Of a DNA stretch of 51,844 bases, positions 26,361-35,256 are shown one piece after another. The stretch is from Prolixibacteraceae bacterium. GTDB lineage: Bacteria; Bacteroidota; Bacteroidia; Bacteroidales; Prolixibacteraceae. The stretch is from contig JAIBEY010000024.1 of the NCBI GenBank assembly GCA_019459525.1, positions 1-51,844 of the forward strand, written 5' to 3'. The notes beneath the pieces were generated by a model, which was not told the origin of the DNA, did no database searches, and saw only the letters and a list, made by a program, of their open reading frames with translations. Position numbers and translations under genes: made by a program. Every line of letters starts with the position of its first letter. The stretch's first letter is position 1.

Positions 26361-27248
26361 ATGCGCAAAATCATTCACGAAATACAAAAGGGCAGGGTAT
26401 TGGTTTCTGACGGAGCCTGGGGAACTTTTCTTCAGAAAAAAGGATTGCTACCCGGCGAATGCCCAGAACAATGGAATGTGACCCGTTCCGAAGATATTTT
26501 CGATATTGCCAAAAGCTACATCCGTGCCGGTGCCGATATGATTGAAACCAACAGCTTTGGTGGTAACTATTTTAAGTTGAAAGGATACGGACTGGAAAAT
26601 CAGGTTTACGAGTTGAATAAGGCTGCCGCTGCAATTAGCCGGAGGGCCGCTGGTTCTGACCATTTTGTATTGGGATCTGTTGGCCCGACCGGAAAACTGT
26701 TGATGATGGAAGAAGTCACAGAAGCAGAGCTTTACGAGGCGTTTAAAGCACAATCGTTTGCTTTGGAAGCAGGTGGCGCCGATGCCATTGTGATTGAAAC
26801 CATGACCGATCTGGAAGAAGCACGGATAGCAGTAAAAGCCGCCAAAGAAAATACAGCCTGCGAGGTAATTTGTACCATGACGTTTGATAAAATCCTGAGC
26901 GGCGAATACCGTACCATGATGGGAATTTCGCCTGCTGAAATGACAGAAACGCTTGTGGAAGCCGGGGCGACCATTATTGGGGCCAACTGCGGAAACGGCA
27001 TTGCCGACATGATTGGTATCGTAAAGGAAATCAGGCAGGTAAATGCACAGATCCCGATTCTGATCCATGCCAATGCCGGAATGCCACAGTATTGCGATGG
27101 CGAAACCACTTTCCCGGAATCGCCTGCTGATATGGCCAGTCGGGTAAAAGAAATCATCGAAGCTGGGGCAAATATTATTGGCGGCTGTTGCGGTACAACT
27201 CCCGATCATATTTGCGAGGTTCATCATGTAGTAAAAAGCGTCAAATAA
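26361..27248 (+). CDS. Homocysteine S-methyltransferase family protein (BHMT/MetH N-domain type)
   Basis: A 295-residue Zn-dependent barrel. The ATG at 26361 gives MRKIIHEIQKGRVLVSDGAWGT, the family's N-terminus; a start at 26310 would lie inside the upstream hairpin. Zn-binding Cys210 (GANCGNG) and Cys276-Cys277 (GGCCGTTPDHI) are all present, as are ETNSFGGN and GSVGPTG. In MetH this domain passes the methyl group from methylcobalamin to homocysteine. Here it is a free-standing subunit beside a corrinoid protein. It could make methionine or, run in reverse, take methyl from a thioether donor. Confidence 0.92.
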   Translation: MRKIIHEIQKGRVLVSDGAWGTFLQKKGLLPGECPEQWNVTRSEDIFDIAKSYIRAGADMIETNSFGGNYFKLKGYGLENQVYELNKAAAAISRRAAGSDHFVLGSVGPTGKLLMMEEVTEAELYEAFKAQSFALEAGGADAIVIETMTDLEEARIAVKAAKENTACEVICTMTFDKILSGEYRTMMGISPAEMTETLVEAGATIIGANCGNGIADMIGIVKEIRQVNAQIPILIHANAGMPQYCDGETTFPESPADMASRVKEIIEAGANIIGGCCGTTPDHICEVHHVVKSVK

Positions 27249-28154
27249 ATGCCTGCCATTCCGATGCAACTGGTAACCGGTTTTTTAGGAAGTGGGAAAA
27301 CTACTTTCCTGAAAAATTACCTGGACGAATTTTCCGGTTCCCGAAAGATTGGAATTATTCAAAATGAATTCTCGGAAGTGAATATCGATACCCTTGAAAT
27401 TCAGCAAAATAAACCGGGGTTTGAAATTCTGGAAGTTAATAACGGCTCGGTTTTTTGCGTTTGCCTGTTGGGTAGTTTTGTCGATTCATTGGCTGCTTTT
27501 ATTGATCAGATTCAGCCCAACGAACTGATTTTGGAAGCTTCAGGAATGTCTGATCCGCTGAGTATTGGCCAGATTTTGCAATCACCCGCATTAAAACACA
27601 AAATTTACTTAGATCATGTCTGGTGCCTGGTTGATGCCCTCAATTTCCGAAAAATATCTGGACTGCAAACCCGGGTCAATCATCAGATTCGCATTGCTGA
27701 CACCATAGTTATAAACAAATCAGATCTTGCTGAAATTAAGGATGATGAACTATTTCAGTTAATCCGGAAATTGAATCCATTTGCTGATATTCAAACAACC
27801 TCATTTTCGAGGATTTCGTTTGAATCAAAGAAGGTAAATATGAAATTTATTCCACCCGGAGAAAACGCCGAAAATGGCAGACCGGACCTGGAATCACAGG
27901 TTATAAAAAGCACGCGACTGATTTCGCCGGAGAAGTTGAATGAATTTTTAGCATTCATACGGGAAGTTTGCATCCGGGGCAAAGGATACATCAATCTAAC
28001 CTCCGGAACAAGAATTCTCTTGCAAATCAGCTTTAATCAGATCACCATTCAGGAAGTTGAAAAAATAGCGGCTCCCTCTGAATTTGTTGTGCTGGGAAAT
28101 TTCCCGGACAAACCATCATTCCAAAAACTTTTTGATTATTATTGCCAATCATGA
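27249..28154 (+). CDS. COG0523 (CobW/P47K) G3E-family GTPase
   Basis: A 301-residue putative metallochaperone GTPase whose ATG follows the previous stop codon directly. The P-loop is GFLGSGKTT (11-19); an NKSD guanine-specificity motif lies at VINKSDLAEI. The usual metal-binding CxCC motif is reduced to Cys70-V-Cys72-L (VFCVCLLG). The C-terminal CobW domain is present but short. COG0523 members deliver or guard Zn, Co or other metals. Its place between two Zn-type methyltransferases and a corrinoid reactivation domain suggests metal loading for these enzymes; this is inference. Confidence 0.9.
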   Translation: MPAIPMQLVTGFLGSGKTTFLKNYLDEFSGSRKIGIIQNEFSEVNIDTLEIQQNKPGFEILEVNNGSVFCVCLLGSFVDSLAAFIDQIQPNELILEASGMSDPLSIGQILQSPALKHKIYLDHVWCLVDALNFRKISGLQTRVNHQIRIADTIVINKSDLAEIKDDELFQLIRKLNPFADIQTTSFSRISFESKKVNMKFIPPGENAENGRPDLESQVIKSTRLISPEKLNEFLAFIREVCIRGKGYINLTSGTRILLQISFNQITIQEVEKIAAPSEFVVLGNFPDKPSFQKLFDYYCQS

Positions 28155-28849
28155 TACGTCCAATCACTTATTCGTTTAGTGAACTCACTATTGATAAAGT
28201 TCACCTCTCGGCAATGCTTGGTTTTCCGGAGGGAAATCTCCCGGAGCCATTCGATTTGTATGTTGCTGAAGCATTTCAGGAAGCCGAAATGATCTGTGAC
28301 ATTCAGGGGGCATATTGTTTCACAAAAACGATTGAGTTTGGTGCTGGAAACGGCCAGTTGATTGTTGACGGACTCGAATTCGAAATTGGCAAAACAATAG
28401 CAAAAGAGCTTCGGCATTCAGAAAACCTGGCTTTGTTTATTTGTACTGCAGGTAGCAGAATCAGTCAACTGTCGCAGGAATTACTCACTGGAGAAAACCC
28501 TGTTTTAGGCTATATTTATGATGTTTTAGGTTCCATGATTGCCGAAGCAGCAACGGATAAACTGCAACTGGAAATCCAGAAAATTGCCAACGAACAGGGG
28601 TCAGCTATCACCAACCGGTATAGTCCGGGTTATTGCAAATGGAGCGTAGCCGACCAACACAAGCTGTTTTCCTTTTTTCCGGAAAATTGCTGCAAAATAA
28701 GCCTGTCCGAATCGGCATTAATGTATCCGATTAAATCCGTCAGCGGAATTATTGGGGTAGGAGCCAATGTTAAATTTAGGGAATATACCTGCGATTTATG
28801 CAACCAAAACGAGTGTTTTCAACGGTCGCACCGCAGAATTAAAGCATAA
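28151..28849 (+). CDS. Free-standing MetH-type reductive activation domain protein
   Basis: A 232-residue protein. The ATG at 28151 overlaps the GTPase stop (ATGA); a TTG at 28142 adds only three residues. It matches the vitamin B12-dependent methionine synthase activation domain: RYSPGYCKW (156-164) and MYPIKSVSGIIGVG (191-204) in the SAM-binding region. In MetH this domain uses SAM and a reductant to rescue oxidised Co(II) cobalamin. Unlike MetH, it ends in a cysteine cluster (Cys214, Cys217, Cys222) that could hold an Fe-S centre or Zn. Stand-alone versions are known beside truncated MetH in Thermotoga. Confidence 0.9.
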   Translation: MIRPITYSFSELTIDKVHLSAMLGFPEGNLPEPFDLYVAEAFQEAEMICDIQGAYCFTKTIEFGAGNGQLIVDGLEFEIGKTIAKELRHSENLALFICTAGSRISQLSQELLTGENPVLGYIYDVLGSMIAEAATDKLQLEIQKIANEQGSAITNRYSPGYCKWSVADQHKLFSFFPENCCKISLSESALMYPIKSVSGIIGVGANVKFREYTCDLCNQNECFQRSHRRIKA

Positions 28850-28854
28850 AAAGT

Positions 28855-29811
28855 ATGAAAATAGTTGTATTGGATGGATATGCCCTGAATCCGGGAGACT
28901 TATCGTGGGAAAATCTGCAAAAATTAGGTGATTGCCAGATTTTTGACCGTACCAAGCCTGATGATATTTTAGTGCGGATTGGTAATGCCGACGTAATTAT
29001 CACCAATAAGGTATTGGTTGACAGACATTTAATTGAACAACTTCCGTTACTGAAATACATCGGTGTGACAGCCACCGGGTATAATGTAGTTGATGTTTTA
29101 GCTGCCTCTGAAAAAAATATCGTTGTAACCAATATTCCGGCTTACAGTACCGATTCTGTTGCCCAATTGGTATTTTCGCATATACTGAATGTAACTAACC
29201 GGATCGATCTTCATTCCGGATCTGTTAAGGCAGGTTATTGGGCCAAAAATCAGGATTTTGCGTATTGGAAAACACCACAGGTTGAATTGACCGGAAAAAC
29301 ACTCGGCATTGTAGGCTTTGGCCGGATTGGAAGAAAAGTTGCAGAAATAGCGCAGGCATTTGGCATGAACGTTATATTTCAGAACCGCTCAATAAAAACG
29401 GATATTCCTCCCGGAATGATTCAGAAAAGTCTTGAAGTCGTTTTTACCGAAAGCGATTTTATAAGTCTGAATTGCCCGTTAACTGCCGAAAACAGCATGT
29501 TTGTAAATAAAAATATGATCCGGATTATGAAGCCAACAGCAGTGCTGATTAATACCGGAAGGGGAGGGCTGATCAACGAAGCTGATCTGGCTGAAGCACT
29601 GAATTCGGGGCAAATAGGAGCTGCCTGCCTTGATGTATTGTCAACAGAGCCACCAGCGCCCCAGAACCCGCTCATTGCAGCAAAAAACTGTTTTATCACC
29701 CCCCATATGGCCTGGGCAACAATTGAGGCCCGTCAACGTTTAATGAATATTACTGTTGATAATTTAACTGGTTACCTTTCTGGAAACCCCAAAAATGTAG
29801 TTCTACCTTAA
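28855..29811 (+). CDS. D-2-hydroxyacid dehydrogenase (NAD-dependent)
   Basis: A 318-residue cytoplasmic dehydrogenase beginning 5 bases after the activation-domain gene. The Rossmann motif is GIVGFGRIGRKVAEIA. Catalytic residues are in the usual places: Arg in INTGRGGLIN, Glu in LDVLSTEPP and His in ITPHMAWAT. The sequence ATGYNVVDVLAASEKNIVVTN is typical of the glycerate/hydroxypyruvate reductase branch. It reduces a 2-keto acid to the D-hydroxy acid or the reverse. Its place as the last gene of the methyltransferase operon may mean that it handles the demethylated product. Confidence 0.9.
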   Translation: MKIVVLDGYALNPGDLSWENLQKLGDCQIFDRTKPDDILVRIGNADVIITNKVLVDRHLIEQLPLLKYIGVTATGYNVVDVLAASEKNIVVTNIPAYSTDSVAQLVFSHILNVTNRIDLHSGSVKAGYWAKNQDFAYWKTPQVELTGKTLGIVGFGRIGRKVAEIAQAFGMNVIFQNRSIKTDIPPGMIQKSLEVVFTESDFISLNCPLTAENSMFVNKNMIRIMKPTAVLINTGRGGLINEADLAEALNSGQIGAACLDVLSTEPPAPQNPLIAAKNCFITPHMAWATIEARQRLMNITVDNLTGYLSGNPKNVVLP

Positions 29812-29882
29812 ATTGCTCCGGATTTTGGCAACACGTTGAATTTGATTACCGTAAGCAGAATTATTCGATAAAACATGGCAAA

Positions 29883-30383
29883 ATGAAAACGATAAGCTTA
29901 CTTGTTTTGCTGGACTTGTTTCTTGGATTTTCGGGTTTTCAGGAAATCGATAAAAAAGAAAGAAAAGCCAAACAGCGTATGGAAATGGCTCAGCTCATTG
30001 AAAACGGACGGTTCCGATTTGTTGCCCGTTCAGCCAACTCCGATTTGGGTCACTTCAATCAGCTCACATCTACTTATGATCTGGTTTTTGACAGCCTTCA
30101 GCTTAAAGCTTTTTTACCATATTACGGAAGAGCTTATTCTGCCCCCTATGGTGGAAGCGGAGGTGTTAAGTTTGATTTGATGGCCGGAAAAATTGATAAA
30201 AGTTGGAACGAAAGGAAGAAACTATATACCATAACTGCCGATGTAGCCAATTCGGATGATTCCTATTCTATTTTTCTTACAGCCGGGCTCGATGGCTATG
30301 CTGAGCTGAAAATTAATTTCAGAAACCGACGATGGATTAGCTATAGCGGAATCATCGAAAAGATTGAATCTGCCCCTAAATAA
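29883..30383 (+). CDS. DUF4251 protein
   Basis: A 166-residue protein with a hydrophobic N-terminal segment (ISLLVLLDLFLGFSGF) that is probably a signal peptide. The conserved DUF4251 pattern is clear: RFRFVARSAN, TYDLVFDSLQLKAFLPYYGRAYSAPYGGSGGVKFDL. The family has no assigned function and is common as exported proteins in Bacteroidota. It is 71 bases past the dehydrogenase gene and followed directly by a strong bidirectional terminator. It could be the last gene of the methyltransferase transcript, but function gives no support for that. Confidence 0.88.
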   Translation: MKTISLLVLLDLFLGFSGFQEIDKKERKAKQRMEMAQLIENGRFRFVARSANSDLGHFNQLTSTYDLVFDSLQLKAFLPYYGRAYSAPYGGSGGVKFDLMAGKIDKSWNERKKLYTITADVANSDDSYSIFLTAGLDGYAELKINFRNRRWISYSGIIEKIESAPK

Positions 30384-30428
30384 CATACCATAAAAAAGAC
30401 CAGAAATTCTGGTCTTTTTTATGGTATG
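30384..30428. terminator. Strong bidirectional terminator
   Basis: A 22-bp perfect stem (30384-30405 with 30407-30428) around GACCAGAA-A-TTCTGGTC, flanked by six A on one side and six T on the other. It begins at the base after the DUF4251 stop codon and also serves the convergent small gene ending at 30481. Confidence 0.92.
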
Positions 30429-30480
30429 TCTTAAATGTCAGCCCCTGGGGAAGCACTTAATTTTGTATCATTGTTATACT

Positions 30481-30678
30481 CTATTCTTCATCAAATTGAT
30501 CGTCTCTATAATTAAAGTCAAGTTCGTTAAGATTTTCATCTGCAAAATCGTCGTAAATAGATAATCTTCTTTTTGCGCTCTTATCTTTATGCAATTTGGC
30601 ACTTTTAATTGCATCGCCATCTGTTTTTAAGGGATCGCTACCTTTTTTTGTGATTTTCAGATTCTTGTTTGTTTTCAT
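30481..30678 (-). CDS. Small charged protein of unknown function
   Basis: A 65-residue open frame with a basic, Lys-rich first half (MKTNKNLKITKKGSDPLKTD) and an acidic C-terminus (DFADENLNELDFNYRDDQFDEE, shortened here to its Asp/Glu-rich character). There are no cysteines or membrane segments. The ATG is well placed and the frame ends 53 bases before a strong terminator. It occupies an otherwise empty interval, and the composition is not that of a shadow frame. Likely a real small cytoplasmic protein, possibly binding nucleic acid or protein through charge, but nothing proves it. Confidence 0.55.
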   Translation of the reverse strand: MKTNKNLKITKKGSDPLKTDGDAIKSAKLHKDKSAKRRLSIYDDFADENLNELDFNYRDDQFDEE

Positions 30679-30946
30679 TTCGAAAAATCTAAAAGTTTGA
30701 TAATTAAATTTTTAAAAGTTAATAAATACAATTTATATTCGTTTGTTAAACTATGAAAAAAAATATAAATATTCCTACTTTCTGTTATAAAATATGTTTC
30801 GGTGTTTTTTTTGAATTGCTGATTATCTGAATATTATGAACGACAACAGAAAAATTGAATGGAATACGTGCGAGCGAATTAAAAAGTTCCACATCTGTTC
30901 CATATATTTAAATAAGTCTTAAATTCGTGCTTATTATAATGAAGCG

Positions 30947-32884
30947 ATGAAAAAAAACATAGCCTTTCTCCTTCTATTTTTATGCCAGTTGTCCTTTTCC
31001 CAGAGTTTTTACTCTGAAGATAAAAAGGCAATGAAACTGTTTGATCAGGCACGGCATGCTTACGAAAACAACTTGTTTGACAAATCGCTTGATTTCCTCA
31101 ATAGTGCAATAGCACTGGATGCTGGCTTTTTAGAGGCATATCTGTTAAAATCGGATATTTATGAGGAGTTGGATTCCGTTCTTCTGCAAATAAATGCTTT
31201 GGAAACAGCGCTAAAAATTAATCCGGATAAATATCCAAAATCATATTTTGTTCTGGGGAATGCCTATTATCGTTCCGGAGACTATCAAAAAGCAAAAGAA
31301 TCCTACAACACTTATATCCAGCGGGTTGATAATAAAGCTGCATTTTTTGCACGTACCCTGAAAAACATCGAAAAATGTAACGATGCCGCCAACCTGGTTA
31401 AACATCCGGTAAATTTCGAATCGGAGAACCTCGGAAAGAACATAAACTCTGATGATGATGAATACTGGCCAAGCATTACCGTTGATGGAAAAACAATTAT
31501 TTTCACACGGCTTGTAGGAGCCCGGTTAAAATCAAATCAACAAATTCCAACAGCTCAGGAAGACTTTTATACTTCGGTGCTGATTAATAATGCCTGGGCA
31601 CCCTGCGAGCCGATTGTAGATATTAATACCAACTATAACGAAGGAGCCCAAACCATTTCAACCGATGGCAGACTGCTTTTCTTTACAGCTTGTACGCGCA
31701 ACGACGGGCGGGGTAGTTGCGACATTTATTTCTCCCGGAATAATTGTGGTGTATGGTCGGTTGCCCAAAACGCCGGAGAACCTGTAAATTCGCCATCATG
31801 GGAATCTCAGCCTTCGATCTCTGCCAATGGCGAAGAACTCTATTTTGTAAGTAACCGAAAAGGCGGAAAAGGTGGGATGGATATCTGGAAATGTGTCCTT
31901 AAAGGTTTTTCAGAATATGGAACACCGAAATGGGGAATCCCGGTTAACCTGGGCGATTCGATCAATACCTCTGGAAATGAAATGTCGCCATTTATCCATT
32001 CGGATGGTAAAACGCTCTATTTTGCGTCTGATTATTGGCCCGGTTTAGGTGGGTATGATATTTACTACAGTCGCCGGAAGAACGATACCATCTGGACTAA
32101 ACCTAAAAATATCGGCTATCCGATTAATTCGCACAAAGATGAGCAGGGATTGGTGGTTGATGCCTCCGGAAAAAACGCCTATTATTCTTCTGACAGGCCC
32201 GGCTCTCAAGGACAGGATATCTATTCGTTCAAATTGTATAAAGAGGCCAGGCCTTCAACTGTTTCGTACATCAAAGGAAAAATAATTGATGCGGAAACCG
32301 GATTACCGATTTACGCCAATGTAGAACTGATTGATCTGGACAATTCGACCCAGGTAATTAAGGGCGAGGCTTGTGCAGATATAGGTGAATTTTTAATGTG
32401 TTTACCCTTGGGAAAAGAATATGCGTTCAATGTTTCGAGAGAAGGGTATCTGTTTTATTCTGAGAACTTTAAATTAAAAGAGGTTTCAGACATTATCGAT
32501 CCGTATATCCTTGAAATTAAGATGCAAAAGATTAAAGTTGGAGGGTCGGTTGTGCTGCGGAATGTCTTTTTCGATACGGCTTCGCACGAACTTCTGAATA
32601 CGTCGCGGGTAGAGCTTCAAAAACTGATCGAATTTTTAACTGACAATCCTTCACTGATCATCGAAATTGGTGGACATACAGATAATGTTGGCACACAAGA
32701 TTATAACCAGAAATTGTCGTTCCGGAGAGCTGAAGAAGTATATCATTATCTGGCTGAAAATGGAATTGTAAAAACCAGAATGAGCTACAGCGGGTATGGA
32801 TTTTCGCAACCTGTAATATCGAATGATACGCCCGAAGGCAGGGCGCTGAATCGCAGAACAGAGTTTAAAATTATTAAGAAATAA
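30947..32884 (+). CDS. TPR-PD40-OmpA multidomain protein, PorE-like
   Basis: A 645-residue envelope protein with a type I signal peptide (LCQLSFSQ). Residues about 25-135 form TPR repeats. About 150-430 is a PD40/WD40-like propeller with repeated DGKTIIFTR, DGRLLFFTA, NGEELYFVSN, DGKTLYFASD and KNAYYSSDRPG blades. About 440-525 is a carboxypeptidase-regulatory-like domain (IKGKIIDAETGLPIYANV). About 530-645 is the OmpA peptidoglycan-binding domain (VFFDTASHELL, GGHTDNVG, NRRTEF). The order matches PorE of the T9SS, which fits the T9SS cargo in this window. Many paralogues with this layout exist, so the T9SS role is tentative. Confidence 0.85.
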   Translation: MKKNIAFLLLFLCQLSFSQSFYSEDKKAMKLFDQARHAYENNLFDKSLDFLNSAIALDAGFLEAYLLKSDIYEELDSVLLQINALETALKINPDKYPKSYFVLGNAYYRSGDYQKAKESYNTYIQRVDNKAAFFARTLKNIEKCNDAANLVKHPVNFESENLGKNINSDDDEYWPSITVDGKTIIFTRLVGARLKSNQQIPTAQEDFYTSVLINNAWAPCEPIVDINTNYNEGAQTISTDGRLLFFTACTRNDGRGSCDIYFSRNNCGVWSVAQNAGEPVNSPSWESQPSISANGEELYFVSNRKGGKGGMDIWKCVLKGFSEYGTPKWGIPVNLGDSINTSGNEMSPFIHSDGKTLYFASDYWPGLGGYDIYYSRRKNDTIWTKPKNIGYPINSHKDEQGLVVDASGKNAYYSSDRPGSQGQDIYSFKLYKEARPSTVSYIKGKIIDAETGLPIYANVELIDLDNSTQVIKGEACADIGEFLMCLPLGKEYAFNVSREGYLFYSENFKLKEVSDIIDPYILEIKMQKIKVGGSVVLRNVFFDTASHELLNTSRVELQKLIEFLTDNPSLIIEIGGHTDNVGTQDYNQKLSFRRAEEVYHYLAENGIVKTRMSYSGYGFSQPVISNDTPEGRALNRRTEFKIIKK

Positions 32885-32929
32885 ATCTCACGAGTTTACC
32901 ATAAGTCGTATTTGTCAGCACAAATCTAA

Positions 32930-33856
32930 TCAAATATCAAAGCACAAATTATCCAGATTAAACGGAGTTTCCTGATAAACGTAATAATTCAGCCAATTGG
33001 AAATCAGCAAATTGGCATGACCACGCCATCGCATCAATGGTTCTTTTTCCGGGTCATTATCCGGGTAATAATTGGCCGGAATTTCGATCGGAAGTTTTTT
33101 CTTTACATCCCGCTTGTATTCGGTGTCCAGTGTATATCTGGAATATTCGGAATGACCGGTAACAAAAAATTGCCGGCCATCAGGAGTCATTACCATATTC
33201 ACGCCAGACTCAGCCGATTTTGAAACAATATTCAATTCCGAAATTTTACGGATATCTTCCTCCAAAACCTCAGTATGACGGGAGTGCGGTACAAAATATT
33301 CATCGTCGAAACCTCTGAAAATAGGTAAAGTGTCATTCAGGTTTTGGTGTTTGAAAACGCCAAACATTTTTTTACTGAGCAGGTATTTCGGAACGCCATA
33401 AAAATGATACAACCCGGCCTGCGCAGCCCAACAGATAAAAAGCGAAGAGGTTACATGCTGTTTCGACCAGTCGAAAATTTCCGTAAGCTCTTTCCAGTAG
33501 GTAACTTCCTCAAAAGGAAGCATTTCTACAGGTGCTCCGGTAAAAATCATTCCATCGTAGTTTCTCGATTTCAGTTGATCGAATGTCTTGTAGAATGCCG
33601 TCATATGTTCGTCAGAAGTATTTTTCGACTCGTGACCTTTCATTCTCAAAAAATCAATCTCTACCTGAAGTGGCGAATTCGAAAGCAATCGGATTAAATC
33701 AGTTTCCGTAGTAATTTTTATAGGCATCAAATTGACAATGATGATCTTTAGCGGACGAATATCCTGGTGCGAAGCACGTGATTCGTCCATAATAAATATA
33801 TTTTCTTTTTGCAGCAATTCGATAGCTGGCAACTGATCCGGAACATTAATTGGCAT
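32930..33856 (-). CDS. metA: Homoserine O-acetyltransferase (MetA type)
   Basis: A 308-residue class I glutamine-amidotransferase-like enzyme. The catalytic Cys is at 142 (ICWAAQAGL). Position 111 is Glu (GAPVEML), which in characterised MetA enzymes selects acetyl-CoA, whereas Gly selects succinyl-CoA. It therefore very likely makes O-acetylhomoserine, the substrate of MetY encoded just upstream in the same operon. Further family landmarks are [32 protein letters not shown] and [15 protein letters not shown]. It is the last gene of the AK-metY-metA unit, 69 bases after metY. Confidence 0.96.
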   Translation of the reverse strand: MPINVPDQLPAIELLQKENIFIMDESRASHQDIRPLKIIIVNLMPIKITTETDLIRLLSNSPLQVEIDFLRMKGHESKNTSDEHMTAFYKTFDQLKSRNYDGMIFTGAPVEMLPFEEVTYWKELTEIFDWSKQHVTSSLFICWAAQAGLYHFYGVPKYLLSKKMFGVFKHQNLNDTLPIFRGFDDEYFVPHSRHTEVLEEDIRKISELNIVSKSAESGVNMVMTPDGRQFFVTGHSEYSRYTLDTEYKRDVKKKLPIEIPANYYPDNDPEKEPLMRWRGHANLLISNWLNYYVYQETPFNLDNLCFDI

Positions 33857-33925
33857 GATTTCAATTTTTAATTAAAATCCGGAATTCCAGTGTAACCTGA
33901 AATTCCGGAATATCGATTTGTAAAA

Positions 33926-35236
<1,311 letters not shown>

Positions 35237-35256
35237 TTATTTTTAGGGATTAAAAT

